From the NCBI GenBank assembly GCA_965644295.1, contig CBFFRP010000132.1, forward strand, positions 1 to 64,000: a stretch of 64,000 nt of DNA, in the 5' to 3' direction. Numbering within the stretch: the stretch's first letter is position 1; each line of letters starts with the position of its first letter. Positions 1-11,118 of this stretch are shown here, in pieces. The DNA comes from Paraphysomonas bandaiensis. Taxonomy: Eukaryota > Chrysophyceae. The notes below the pieces were generated by a model. The model had not been told where the DNA came from, made no database searches, and saw nothing but the letters and a program-made list of their open reading frames with translations. The translations under genes were made by a program, and so were the position numbers.

Positions 1-1379
1 TGTCGCTCCAGATACTTCCGTACTGTCGTCGTATCTACCACTTCACCAAAACACTTAACTTCCGCCTTTTCTTCCGTCTCACACCCGGATGTCACATTGA
101 CCTCCATGTTTCCATAAGACCGCAAAAATGAGCCTCTGTTGTACGCATATTTCCAGAATGGCATCCGAGAGGTAAGGTTTCCAGTTATTACCAGTGGTCG
201 TTGTGGTGTGAAAAAGTTTATCATAAATTCTTCCACAGATAATGTCTCTCGACTTATATCGAAAGTTTTCACCTGACCCCACACCTTTGTTTGATGTTGA
301 AATTCACCAACAGGAAAAGGGCAAAAGTCAACCCAGCCGTTCCACTGCGCCAGTTCAGAGTCAGATATGCATGACTTTGGGACTGTTTCAGTTGGAAGCT
401 GCGGAGTGAGGATAGATGTTCGTGTCGCATTCTCGATGAACAACTTTATGACGGAGGCAACTCTCATTTGCGCAGGGGGTAGAAAGGACAGGTCCAATGC
501 AGTGCGATTATCGAGGTCTTTAACTTCAAGTAACCTTAATTTTATTTCGTCGGGAATCGCACTCGACTTGGCAATCATCCTGACAGCTATCCCGCCTATT
601 CCTCGAACGGCAACGTAATGCATAAATGTACGCCCGTGAGAATCTACGCTAAAAGGGTCCGCACCATTGTGTACCAATAACGCTACAAACTCACTATTAC
701 CTAACCAGGCAGCAACATGTAGTGCAGTCAACCCTTGGAGATCTCGCTCGTTAATATTGTATCCTTTAGTCGTTGCCAGCAAGTATACACCATCAAAAAA
801 ATTTTGCACCACTGCTGTATGTAAAGGCGGAGGGCTTCCGGTTGACCTCACCCATTCAGAAATGACAGTGAAATTAAACTTCTTTGGGTAAGACACTAGT
901 AAAGTTTGTAGCATGCCAGCATGACCTTCGTTCGGAGCTGAAAAAGCTCCAAGGCCGTAGTACAGCGCCGGAAAAAACACCGGAGCTCCTCGAACTCTGT
1001 CAATATAATGGTAATTTAAATTTGCACCTGCAATTATTAACGCATGGGCGGCTCTTAGATGAGTGTACGTCCCTCCGTTGATCGCAATGTGAATTGCAGG
1101 CGCAACTGGAAAATCAATGTGAGCTCTGCCAAACTTCAAATACTTTTCCCCAATTTCCTTTGATAGGACTGCATTCGGATTACCACCGTTAGATAGGCCA
1201 TCGCGTAATAGCTCAACATCTCCAAAATATGCACCCTTTATGACTTTGAAATCACCCTTGCTTCGCTTCCTCCTTTCATCTGCTTTAGTTTTCCCCAATA
1301 CGAATACATTATCATGCCAGTTAAACAGAAACGTACACAAGTAGCAAAGAAACAGAATGAGGTGAACGCTTCTAACCAT
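1..1379 (-). CDS. Ankyrin-repeat/JmjC-like protein, copy 1 (cut by window edge)
   Basis: This is the 5' part (about 459 codons) of the gene seen complete at 3425-5437 and 7483-9495. The start codon is at 1379 and the frame stays open to the window edge. It encodes the signal-like N-terminus, the ankyrin repeats and the beginning of the cupin/JmjC-like part. The catalytic-site region lies outside the window. Apart from one difference near 1302 I saw no change from the other copies. Confidence 0.85.
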   Translation of the reverse strand, partial: MVRSVHLILFLCYLCTFLFNWHDNVFVLGKTKADERRKRSKGDFKVIKGAYFGDVELLRDGLSNGGNPNAVLSKEIGEKYLKFGRAHIDFPVAPAIHIAINGGTYTHLRAAHALIIAGANLNYHYIDRVRGAPVFFPALYYGLGAFSAPNEGHAGMLQTLLVSYPKKFNFTVISEWVRSTGSPPPLHTAVVQNFFDGVYLLATTKGYNINERDLQGLTALHVAAWLGNSEFVALLVHNGADPFSVDSHGRTFMHYVAVRGIGGIAVRMIAKSSAIPDEIKLRLLEVKDLDNRTALDLSFLPPAQMRVASVIKLFIENATRTSILTPQLPTETVPKSCISDSELAQWNGWVDFCPFPVGEFQHQTKVWGQVKTFDISRETLSVEEFMINFFTPQRPLVITGNLTSRMPFWKYAYNRGSFLRSYGNMEVNVTSGCETEEKAEVKCFGEVVDTTTVRKYLER

Positions 1380-1529
1380 ACTGCACTGCCATTACATACG
1401 TACGAATATTGGCCTCAGAAACGTATTCGACAACATCACCTTCATGACTTCAGCTGTGGGGACTGTCGGCTCTCCACATCTCACTTCTAGACTACGACAT
1501 GACATGCATGTGGACATTTTCCTCGTCTC

Positions 1530-2934
1530 TTAGATTACTACTTGGGCATTTCTATCCATCAAGACTTTGACAAGAATATCACGACTCTCAGTCAGGAGCA
1601 GTATGTCAGAAAACTACTGGACAAATTCAATATGTCCAACAACTGTAAACCCATGTCAACACCTATGTTACTGTCTTTCAACTATGATTTACATGAATAC
1701 AATCATCTTTCAGAGTCAAATCAAAGTTATGTTCAGAATTTCCCCTACAAGGAGCTCATAGGTTCCCTGATGTATCTAGCTGTATGCACTCGACCGGATA
1801 TCGCCTATGCAGTCAATACTCTTGCCAGATTTTCTGATATGCCTAATCTAACTACCTGTAATGCTGCGTTACATGTTCTTAGGTATCTCAAAGGCACTGC
1901 TAAGCAAGGATTGATATATTCTGGATCCCACATAACATTGTCAGGATACTGCGATAGCGATTGGGCACGATGTCACCTCACTCGACGGTCCACTACAGCT
2001 TTTACATTCTTCATAGGTAGTTGTCTTATATCATGGCAATCTCGATTACAGACAACTGTGGCATTGTCATCTACTGAAGCTGAGTATATGGCTTTATCGT
2101 CAGCAGCTCAGGAAGCATTATGGCTACGCTCTTTATTATCAGAAATTGGTTTCAAACTTCCATTCGCAACAACTATTTGGTGCGATAATAAAGGTGCAGT
2201 CCAATTATGTCACAATCCTACTCATCATCGACGTACAAAACATATCGCGATTCGATATCACTTCATCCGTGAGCATATTGCCGAGAACATTTTGACTGTT
2301 GATCATATATCCACAAAGTCAATGTTAGCCGACATCCTTACGAAACCACTAGGAGCAAATAACTTCCGCACATTGCGAACTACATTGATGGGGGGAGCAG
2401 GGTTCGACATCCCATCCAGCAACAACAGAAAGCGATCAACAACCTCAGAGACACCTAAATCACAATTACCAAGCCACAAGCGACCTAGGTGGCTAGTTTG
2501 AGTTACACGGAGTTTTTACCATTTTTTTAAAAACTTTTATTCAATACATGATGCTGGACTAGAAGGATGGTCTCACAATATGGCATCTCTGCAGTTCGCT
2601 TATTATTGACTAGTGACTGCTACTCTGGTTTTTACTCTCAGTGTGCATAAGTTCATATTCTCTCTATTATCTACGGTTCACTGATTATTTCATTGAAGGG
2701 GCGTATTAGGATTCAGCTTAATACATGATTGTATCTGTGAGTTATAATGTTCAATGAAATACACCATGAACTGAATTAGAGAGAGTATCTGTCGAAGATA
2801 CGTGTTCGTCATCATAACGTCGTCATTATCAGTTACACTTCTAACTATTCCGTTGTGCATGATAGTACGTTCTATTTGTTATTCATAATTTTCACTCTAT
2901 CGTGTTCATTACTTACACTCTAATAATCACAACA
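1530..2934 (+). mobile_element. 3' fragment of a Ty1/copia element, array copy 1
   Basis: The frame 1542-2501 encodes the end of copia reverse transcriptase and the RNase H domain: TRPDIAYAVN, CDSDW, then the SSTEAEYMAL and TKHI blocks, and a basic tail. It has no ATG (the first codon is TTG) because the element is cut at 1530, exactly at the array junction. A purine tract at about 2696-2703 precedes TATTAGGATTC, which resembles the LTR start of the intact copia at 19006. A probable LTR runs 2704-2934 and ends in acaaca; the LTR limits are inferred. The missing 5' part is explained by a duplication breakpoint inside pol. Confidence 0.85.
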
Positions 2935-3424
2935 TTGTTTTACTATTATAAAGATCAATTCTTTATTAAAAGCAGCTTTCGTTGCGCCAAATAATAGGAT
3001 ATGAGATTTAAGCACTGGTTAGTTAAATTGCTAAGCTAAAAGTTCCGACTCTTACACGCCTATTGCTAATAATCAGACATTCACTACTAGGTCTACGTGT
3101 GTACAATAGGGTTAACTTCTGTGAAGTGTCCAATTCTAATATTTCCGATCCAGGAGGTAGTATTAAACACGGCTTTATAACAGAGACTTACAAATGAAAA
3201 GAAAATATGAAGCAAAAGTACATGAGGTGTAAAGATATTATATATTCATATCATTCGCTCCGACAAGGAGTATGCAATATATTCTCTATTAGTAATAAAT
3301 CCGTCATCATTACCACATACATATATTTGAGTACACTTTATATAGATATCAACAACATTAAAAGAATGGTGCACCAAACATAGAGATGCAACCGAGAACA
3401 TCCATAACTCATGTAGGCATGCAC
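2935..3424. other. Spacer with TIR-repeat relic
   Basis: This AT-rich spacer lies between the copia LTR and the end of the ankyrin gene. Positions 2955-3085 resemble one end of the TIR family found at 12708-13190 (shared blocks such as ACGCCTATTGCTAATA and AGACATTCACTA). No coding signal is seen in the rest. The same spacer recurs at 6993-7482. Confidence 0.5.
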
Positions 3425-5437
3425 TTACATTCCATACATTCTTATCCCCGTAGGAACTTGTTCAAATACTGAAATATTTCCAGGAAGAGTACAGAACTGA
3501 GTAGATAAATCGATAACTTCACCACTGGAAAGGGTAAAGTGAGACCACCCATGTGGAACAAACATAACATCTCCAACGCGTTGAACAACTTCCACGGCAA
3601 GTCTTCGTTTTCGAAGTCTGGGAAATACGGTAGTTGCCCATTCATAGGGTGATATATCTCCATGCAACTTTTTATCATATGTGGCATTCAGGGCAGCTCC
3701 GGGCGAGAGCATATACCACCTTCTCTCCCTTCCAGCGAGAAGGACATTCCACATGGCAGAGTTCGATTGCAGCGGCGTACCTACTACCTTTCCGGAAGAC
3801 AGTCGCAACTGTACCGTCCCAACCAACGGAGCCGCGAAGCATATATTGAATAAATCAACTGAAGAGGAGATGCTGAAGTCATGTAAAACATCTTCAGCAA
3901 CAACAGAAACTGCAATGCTTTCTTGATAAGACAATTGGTCGCAACATTCCACACCGTATTTTCCACTAGACGACCCACGGAGATCTAGATCGTTATTTCC
4001 AATACCGCTGGATGTATGTGCTGAAGGATTGCTGCTCAAGCATTCTTCTACCTCCGCCTGTCGCTCCAGATACTTCCGTACTGTCGTCGTATCTACCACT
4101 TCACCAAAACACTTAACTTCCGCCTTTTCTTCCGTCTCACACCCGGATGTCACATTGACCTCCATGTTTCCATAAGACCGCAAAAATGAGCCTCTGTTGT
4201 ACGCATATTTCCAGAATGGCATCCGAGAGGTAAGGTTTCCAGTTATTACCAGTGGTCGTTGTGGTGTGAAAAAGTTTATCATAAATTCTTCCACAGATAA
4301 TGTCTCTCGACTTATATCGAAAGTTTTCACCTGACCCCACACCTTTGTTTGATGTTGAAATTCACCAACAGGAAAAGGGCAAAAGTCAACCCAGCCGTTC
4401 CACTGCGCCAGTTCAGAGTCAGATATGCATGACTTTGGGACTGTTTCAGTTGGAAGCTGCGGAGTGAGGATAGATGTTCGTGTCGCATTCTCGATGAACA
4501 ACTTTATGACGGAGGCAACTCTCATTTGCGCAGGGGGTAGAAAGGACAGGTCCAATGCAGTGCGATTATCGAGGTCTTTAACTTCAAGTAACCTTAATTT
4601 TATTTCGTCGGGAATCGCACTCGACTTGGCAATCATCCTGACAGCTATCCCGCCTATTCCTCGAACGGCAACGTAATGCATAAATGTACGCCCGTGAGAA
4701 TCTACGCTAAAAGGGTCCGCACCATTGTGTACCAATAACGCTACAAACTCACTATTACCTAACCAGGCAGCAACATGTAGTGCAGTCAACCCTTGGAGAT
4801 CTCGCTCGTTAATATTGTATCCTTTAGTCGTTGCCAGCAAGTATACACCATCAAAAAAATTTTGCACCACTGCTGTATGTAAAGGCGGAGGGCTTCCGGT
4901 TGACCTCACCCATTCAGAAATGACAGTGAAATTAAACTTCTTTGGGTAAGACACTAGTAAAGTTTGTAGCATGCCAGCATGACCTTCGTTCGGAGCTGAA
5001 AAAGCTCCAAGGCCGTAGTACAGCGCCGGAAAAAACACCGGAGCTCCTCGAACTCTGTCAATATAATGGTAATTTAAATTTGCACCTGCAATTATTAACG
5101 CATGGGCGGCTCTTAGATGAGTGTACGTCCCTCCGTTGATCGCAATGTGAATTGCAGGCGCAACTGGAAAATCAATGTGAGCTCTGCCAAACTTCAAATA
5201 CTTTTCCCCAATTTCCTTTGATAGGACTGCATTCGGATTACCACCGTTAGATAGGCCATCGCGTAATAGCTCAACATCTCCAAAATATGCACCCTTTATG
5301 ACTTTGAAATCACCCTTGCTCCGCTTCCTCCTTTCATCTGCTTTAGTTTTCCCCAATACGAATACATTATCATGCCAGTTAAACAGAAACGTACACAAGT
5401 AGCAAAGAAACAGAATGAGGTGAACGCTTCTAACCAT
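3425..5437 (-). CDS. Secretory-type ankyrin-repeat / JmjC-like (cupin-8) protein, copy 2
   Basis: Single-exon gene of 670 aa starting at an ATG at 5437. The N-terminus is hydrophobic (LILFLCYLCTFLF), consistent with a signal peptide or anchor. Residues about 45-300 hold ankyrin repeats (for example GLTALHVAAWLGNSEFVALL). Residues about 375-660 match the JmjC/cupin-8 fold: RPLVITGN near its start, then TPLQSNSAMWNVLLAGRERR, then VPHGWSH. In active family members the second block reads TPLHxD; here Gln557 and Asn559 stand where the iron-binding His and Asp should be, while His629 or His632 could be the third ligand. The protein is therefore probably a pseudo-oxygenase. The function is unknown; the domain call is firm and the loss of activity is inferred. 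Confidence 0.85.
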   Translation of the reverse strand: MVRSVHLILFLCYLCTFLFNWHDNVFVLGKTKADERRKRSKGDFKVIKGAYFGDVELLRDGLSNGGNPNAVLSKEIGEKYLKFGRAHIDFPVAPAIHIAINGGTYTHLRAAHALIIAGANLNYHYIDRVRGAPVFFPALYYGLGAFSAPNEGHAGMLQTLLVSYPKKFNFTVISEWVRSTGSPPPLHTAVVQNFFDGVYLLATTKGYNINERDLQGLTALHVAAWLGNSEFVALLVHNGADPFSVDSHGRTFMHYVAVRGIGGIAVRMIAKSSAIPDEIKLRLLEVKDLDNRTALDLSFLPPAQMRVASVIKLFIENATRTSILTPQLPTETVPKSCISDSELAQWNGWVDFCPFPVGEFQHQTKVWGQVKTFDISRETLSVEEFMINFFTPQRPLVITGNLTSRMPFWKYAYNRGSFLRSYGNMEVNVTSGCETEEKAEVKCFGEVVDTTTVRKYLERQAEVEECLSSNPSAHTSSGIGNNDLDLRGSSSGKYGVECCDQLSYQESIAVSVVAEDVLHDFSISSSVDLFNICFAAPLVGTVQLRLSSGKVVGTPLQSNSAMWNVLLAGRERRWYMLSPGAALNATYDKKLHGDISPYEWATTVFPRLRKRRLAVEVVQRVGDVMFVPHGWSHFTLSSGEVIDLSTQFCTLPGNISVFEQVPTGIRMYGM

Positions 5438-5587
5438 ACTGCACTGCCATTACATACGTACGAATATTGGCCTCAGAAACGTATTCGACAACATCACCTT
5501 CATGACTTCAGCTGTGGGGACTGTCGGCTCTCCACATCTCACTTCTAGACTACGACATGACATGCATGTGGACATTTTCCTCGTCTC

Positions 5588-6992
5588 TTAGATTACTACT
5601 TGGGCATTTCTATCCATCAAGACTTTGACAAGAATATCACGACTCTCAGTCAGGAGCAGTATGTCAGAAAACTACTGGACAAATTCAATATGTCCAACAA
5701 CTGTAAACCCATGTCAACACCTATGTTACTGTCTTTCAACTATGATTTACATGAATACAATCATCTTTCAGAGTCAAATCAAAGTTATGTTCAGAATTTC
5801 CCCTACAAGGAGCTCATAGGTTCCCTGATGTATCTAGCTGTATGCACTCGACCGGATATCGCCTATGCAGTCAATACTCTTGCCAGATTTTCTGATATGC
5901 CTAATCTAACTACCTGTAATGCTGCGTTACATGTTCTTAGGTATCTCAAAGGCACTGCTAAGCAAGGATTGATATATTCTGGATCCCACATAACATTGTC
6001 AGGATACTGCGATAGCGATTGGGCACGATGTCACCTCACTCGACGGTCCACTACAGCTTTTACATTCTTCATAGGTAATTGTCTTATATCATGGCAATCT
6101 CGATTACAGACAACTGTGGCATTGTCATCTACTGAAGCTGAGTATATGGCTTTATCGTCAGCAGCTCAGGAAGCATTATGGCTACGCTCTTTATTATCAG
6201 AAATTGGTTTCAAACTTCCATTCGCAACAACTATTTGGTGCGATAATAAAGGTGCAGTCCAATTATGTCACAATCCTACTCATCATCGACGTACAAAACA
6301 TATCGCGATTCGATATCACTTCATCCGTGAGCATATTGCCGAGAACATTTTGACTGTTGATCATATATCCACAAAGTCAATGTTAGCCGACATCCTTACG
6401 AAACCACTAGGAGCAAATAACTTCCGCACATTGCGAACTACATTGATGGGGGGAGCAGGGTTCGACATCCCATCCAGCAACAACAGAAAGCGATCAACAA
6501 CCTCAGAGACACCTAAATCACAATTACCAAGCCACAAGCGACCTAGGTGGCTAGTTTGAGTTACACGGAGTTTTTACCATTTTTTTAAAAACTTTTATTC
6601 AATACATGATGCTGGACTAGAAGGATGGTCTCACAATATGGCATCTCTGCAGTTCGCTTATTATTGACTAGTGACTGCTACTCTGGTTTTTACTCTCAGT
6701 GTGCATAAGTTCATATTCTCTCTATTATCTACGGTTCACTGATTATTTCATTGAAGGGGCGTATTAGGATTCAGCTTAATACATGATTGTATCTGTGAGT
6801 TATAATGTTCAATGAAATACACCATGAACTGAATTAGAGAGAGTATCTGTCGAAGATACGTGTTCGTCATCATAACGTCGTCATTATCAGTTACACTTCT
6901 AACTATTCCGTTGTGCATGATAGTACGTTCTATTTGTTATTCATAATTTTCACTCTATCGTGTTCATTACTTACACTCTAATAATCACAACA
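5588..6992 (+). mobile_element. 3' fragment of a Ty1/copia element, array copy 2
   Basis: Second tandem copy of the truncated copia pol (frame 5600-6559, no ATG) with its 3' LTR at about 6762-6992. It differs from copy 1 by a Ser-to-Asn change in the segment before SWQSRLQTT. Like copy 1 it begins exactly at the array junction and cannot be autonomous. Confidence 0.85.
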
Positions 6993-7482
6993 TTGTTTTA
7001 CTATTATAAAGATCAATTCTTTATTAAAAGCAGCTTTCGTTGCGCCAAATAATAGGATATGAGATTTAAGCACTGGTTAGTTAAATTGCTAAGCTAAAAG
7101 TTCCGACTCTTACACGCCTATTGCTAATAATCAGACATTCACTACTAGGTCTACGTGTGTACAATAGGGTTAACTTCTGTGAAGTGTCCAATTCTAATAT
7201 TTCCGATCCAGGAGGTAGTATTAAACACGGCTTTATAACAGAGACTTACAAATGAAAAGAAAATATGAAGCAAAAGTACATGAGGTGTAAAGATATTATA
7301 TATTCATATCATTCGCTCCGACAAGGAGTATGCAATATATTCTCTATTAGTAATAAATCCGTCATCATTACCACATACATATATTTGAGTACACTTTATA
7401 TAGATATCAACAACATTAAAAGAATGGTGCACCAAACATAGAGATGCAACCGAGAACATCCATAACTCATGTAGGCATGCAC

Positions 7483-9495
7483 TTACATTCCATACATTCT
7501 TATCCCCGTAGGAACTTGTTCAAATACTGAAATATTTCCAGGAAGAGTACAGAACTGAGTAGATAAATCGATAACTTCACCACTGGAAAGGGTAAAGTGA
7601 GACCACCCATGTGGAACAAACATAACATCTCCAACGCGTTGAACAACTTCCACGGCAAGTCTTCGTTTTCGAAGTCTGGGAAATACGGTAGTTGCCCATT
7701 CATAGGGTGATATATCTCCATGCAACTTTTTATCATATGTGGCATTCAGGGCAGCTCCGGGCGAGAGCATATACCACCTTCTCTCCCTTCCAGCGAGAAG
7801 GACATTCCACATGGCAGAGTTCGATTGCAGCGGCGTACCTACTACCTTTCCGGAAGACAGTCGCAACTGTACCGTCCCAACCAACGGAGCCGCGAAGCAT
7901 ATATTGAATAAATCAACTGAAGAGGAGATGCTGAAGTCATGTAAAACATCTTCAGCAACAACAGAAACTGCAATGCTTTCTTGATAAGACAATTGGTCGC
8001 AACATTCCACACCGTATTTTCCACTAGACGACCCACGGAGATCTAGATCGTTATTTCCAATACCGCTGGATGTATGTGCTGAAGGATTGCTGCTCAAGCA
8101 TTCTTCTACCTCCGCCTGTCGCTCCAGATACTTCCGTACTGTCGTCGTATCTACCACTTCACCAAAACACTTAACTTCCGCCTTTTCTTCCGTCTCACAC
8201 CCGGATGTCACATTGACCTCCATGTTTCCATAAGACCGCAAAAATGAGCCTCTGTTGTACGCATATTTCCAGAATGGCATCCGAGAGGTAAGGTTTCCAG
8301 TTATTACCAGTGGTCGTTGTGGTGTGAAAAAGTTTATCATAAATTCTTCCACAGATAATGTCTCTCGACTTATATCGAAAGTTTTCACCTGACCCCACAC
8401 CTTTGTTTGATGTTGAAATTCACCAACAGGAAAAGGGCAAAAGTCAACCCAGCCGTTCCACTGCGCCAGTTCAGAGTCAGATATGCATGACTTTGGGACT
8501 GTTTCAGTTGGAAGCTGCGGAGTGAGGATAGATGTTCGTGTCGCATTCTCGATGAACAACTTTATGACGGAGGCAACTCTCATTTGCGCAGGGGGTAGAA
8601 AGGACAGGTCCAATGCAGTGCGATTATCGAGGTCTTTAACTTCAAGTAACCTTAATTTTATTTCGTCGGGAATCGCACTCGACTTGGCAATCATCCTGAC
8701 AGCTATCCCGCCTATTCCTCGAACGGCAACGTAATGCATAAATGTACGCCCGTGAGAATCTACGCTAAAAGGGTCCGCACCATTGTGTACCAATAACGCT
8801 ACAAACTCACTATTACCTAACCAGGCAGCAACATGTAGTGCAGTCAACCCTTGGAGATCTCGCTCGTTAATATTGTATCCTTTAGTCGTTGCCAGCAAGT
8901 ATACACCATCAAAAAAATTTTGCACCACTGCTGTATGTAAAGGCGGAGGGCTTCCGGTTGACCTCACCCATTCAGAAATGACAGTGAAATTAAACTTCTT
9001 TGGGTAAGACACTAGTAAAGTTTGTAGCATGCCAGCATGACCTTCGTTCGGAGCTGAAAAAGCTCCAAGGCCGTAGTACAGCGCCGGAAAAAACACCGGA
9101 GCTCCTCGAACTCTGTCAATATAATGGTAATTTAAATTTGCACCTGCAATTATTAACGCATGGGCGGCTCTTAGATGAGTGTACGTCCCTCCGTTGATCG
9201 CAATGTGAATTGCAGGCGCAACTGGAAAATCAATGTGAGCTCTGCCAAACTTCAAATACTTTTCCCCAATTTCCTTTGATAGGACTGCATTCGGATTACC
9301 ACCGTTAGATAGGCCATCGCGTAATAGCTCAACATCTCCAAAATATGCACCCTTTATGACTTTGAAATCACCCTTGCTCCGCTTCCTCCTTTCATCTGCT
9401 TTAGTTTTCCCCAATACGAATACATTATCATGCCAGTTAAACAGAAACGTACACAAGTAGCAAAGAAACAGAATGAGGTGAACGCTTCTAACCAT
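7483..9495 (-). CDS. Secretory-type ankyrin-repeat / JmjC-like protein, copy 3
   Basis: Predicted 670-aa product identical to that of the copy at 3425-5437. This copy sits at the right end of the array and lies head to head with actin gene 1, about 375 bp from the actin ATG. It is the only copy whose upstream DNA is not a copia fragment, so it probably keeps the original promoter; the other copies have copia pol sequence about 150 bp upstream of their ATG. Confidence 0.85.
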   Translation of the reverse strand: MVRSVHLILFLCYLCTFLFNWHDNVFVLGKTKADERRKRSKGDFKVIKGAYFGDVELLRDGLSNGGNPNAVLSKEIGEKYLKFGRAHIDFPVAPAIHIAINGGTYTHLRAAHALIIAGANLNYHYIDRVRGAPVFFPALYYGLGAFSAPNEGHAGMLQTLLVSYPKKFNFTVISEWVRSTGSPPPLHTAVVQNFFDGVYLLATTKGYNINERDLQGLTALHVAAWLGNSEFVALLVHNGADPFSVDSHGRTFMHYVAVRGIGGIAVRMIAKSSAIPDEIKLRLLEVKDLDNRTALDLSFLPPAQMRVASVIKLFIENATRTSILTPQLPTETVPKSCISDSELAQWNGWVDFCPFPVGEFQHQTKVWGQVKTFDISRETLSVEEFMINFFTPQRPLVITGNLTSRMPFWKYAYNRGSFLRSYGNMEVNVTSGCETEEKAEVKCFGEVVDTTTVRKYLERQAEVEECLSSNPSAHTSSGIGNNDLDLRGSSSGKYGVECCDQLSYQESIAVSVVAEDVLHDFSISSSVDLFNICFAAPLVGTVQLRLSSGKVVGTPLQSNSAMWNVLLAGRERRWYMLSPGAALNATYDKKLHGDISPYEWATTVFPRLRKRRLAVEVVQRVGDVMFVPHGWSHFTLSSGEVIDLSTQFCTLPGNISVFEQVPTGIRMYGM

Positions 9496-9716
9496 ACTGC
9501 ACTGCCATTACATACGTACGAATATTGGCCTCAGAAACGTATTCGACAACATCACCTTCATGACTTCAGCTGTGGGGACTGTCGGCTCTCCACATCTCAC
9601 TTCTAGACTACGACATGACATGCATGTGGACATTTTCCTCGTCTCAACCTTCATTTCAAAATACATAGAATACAGTGCACGAGTAGTTTAACCAGAACAG
9701 TGCTCGTTCCATCTCG

Positions 9717-9869
9717 AAAAAATAAACTGAAGATGGTACCTCCTAAAGATACCGTATCTTGAAAAGACAACCAACTGTGATCACAAATCCTGTTAGGACT
9801 GTGAACAATATTTTGATATTATCACTTTTGGCATCGATATAGAAGTATCTGAATCCCTACTTTAATACA
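9717..9869 (+). promoter_or_regulatory. Duplicated actin upstream region
   Basis: This 153-bp block before the actin 1 ATG is repeated in inverted orientation as 39346-39498 before actin 2, and I saw no difference between them. Identity stops where the TATG microsatellite begins at 39499. It probably holds the 5' UTR and core promoter of both genes. No specific TATA or initiator element could be assigned. Confidence 0.6.
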
Positions 9870-11000
9870 ATGGCAGACGACGACGTACAGGCTTTGGTGG
9901 TTGATAATGGGTCCGGCATGTGTAAGGCTGGTTTCGCTGGAGACGATGCCCCTCGTGCTGTGTTTCCTTCTATTGTGGGACGCCCCAAGCACCCTGGTAT
10001 CATGGTTGGCATGGATCAGAAGGATGCCTACGTGGGAGACGAGGCTCAGTCCAAGAGAGGTGTTCTTACCCTTAAGTATCCTATTGAGCACGGAATCGTG
10101 ACTAATTGGGACGATATGGAGAAGATCTGGCACCACACCTTCTACAACGAGCTCAGAGTCGCTCCTGAGGAACACCCCGTTCTTCTCACCGAGGCTCCTC
10201 TTAACCCCAAGGCTAACAGAGAGCGCATGACTCAGATCATGTTCGAGACATTCAACGTACCCGCCATGTATGTTAACATCCAGGCTGTTCTCTCCCTGTA
10301 TGCCTCTGGCCGTACTACCGGGTGTGTCCTTGACTCTGGTGATGGTGTATCCCACACCGTCCCCATTTACGAGGGCTATGCCTTGCCCCACGCTATTGTC
10401 CGTCTCGATCTTGCTGGCCGTGACCTCACTGACTACTTGATGAAGATTCTCACAGAGCGTGGATACTCTTTCACCACCACTGCCGAGAGAGAGATTGTCC
10501 GCGACATCAAGGAAAAGCTCACCTACGTCGCCCTCGACTTCGACCAGGAGATGAAGACCGCTGCCGAGTCATCTGCTCTCGAGAAGTCTTACGAGCTCCC
10601 TGATGGCAATGTCATTGTCATTGGTAACGAGAGATTCAGATGCCCGGAGGTTCTCTTCCAGCCCTCGCTTATTGGCAAGGAGGCCAGTGGTGTTCACGAC
10701 TGCACCTTCCAGACTGTCATGAAGTGTGATGTCGATATCCGCAGGGATCTATACGCCAATGTCGTCATGTCTGGCGGTACTACTATGTTCCCTGGCATTG
10801 CCGAGCGTATGACAAAGGAGCTCACTGCCCTTGCTCCTTCTACCATGAAGATCAAGGTTGTCGCTCCCCCAGAGCGCAAGTACAGTGTCTGGATTGGTGG
10901 ATCCATTCTCGCCTCTCTTTCTACTTTCCAGCAGATGTGGATCTCCAAGGCTGAGTATGACGAGTCTGGACCTTCCATTGTCCACCGTAAGTGCTTCTAA
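9870..11000 (+). CDS. Actin, gene 1
   Basis: Intronless 376-aa actin, the usual length for the family. It carries the nucleotide-binding phosphate loop [20 protein letters not shown], the DNase-loop region [11 protein letters not shown], the [20 protein letters not shown] block and the conserved C-terminal end HRKCF. It forms cytoskeletal filaments in the cytoplasm. The coding sequence is nearly identical to actin 2 (38215-39345); a visible protein difference is TTMFPG here against TTMYPG there. The coding region is richer in C-ending codons than the AT-rich surroundings, as expected for a highly expressed gene. Confidence 0.98.
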
Positions 11001-11038
11001 GCTATATTTGTTGCCATTTGAATGCATGCAATCTGAAC

Positions 11039-11118
11039 TGTTGTTGAGGCTTAAGTGCTTTCAACTGTCCAGTTTGCAATTTTTCACGTTGTTGAGGCTT
11101 AAGTGCTTCCATGTGCTC
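11039..11118 (+). promoter_or_regulatory. Paired 18-nt motif in actin 1 3' UTR
   Basis: GTTGAGGCTTAAGTGCTT occurs twice downstream of the actin 1 stop codon, starting at about 11043 and 11093. The same pair, with one C/T change, lies downstream of actin 2 (minus strand, 38098-38175) and of the truncated actin (36310-36387). The rest of the two 3' UTRs has diverged, so the motif may be a polyadenylation, stability or localisation element. The function is inferred. Confidence 0.45.

Larger units (their letters stand above)
1..9645. repeat. Tandem array, 4058-bp unit, at least 2.4 copies
   Basis: Positions 1530-5587 and 5588-9645 are two full units, and 1-1529 is the end of a preceding unit, so the array runs off the left edge. 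The units are almost identical: I saw one difference near 1302/5360 and one near 2017/6075 (Ser/Asn in the copia fragment). Each unit runs from the interior of a copia pol gene, through its LTR and flank, through an ankyrin/JmjC-like gene on the minus strand, to about 150 bp past that gene's start. The last unit continues at 9646 into unique DNA upstream of actin, which fixes the right breakpoint after the bases cctcgtctc. Assembly duplication is a possible alternative. Confidence 0.92.

Noticed and set aside
9822-10391. 189-codon frame antisense to actin 1 (and 38824-39393 for actin 2)
   Set aside because: It mirrors the strongly biased actin codons on the opposite strand, has no independent features, and overlaps a certain gene.
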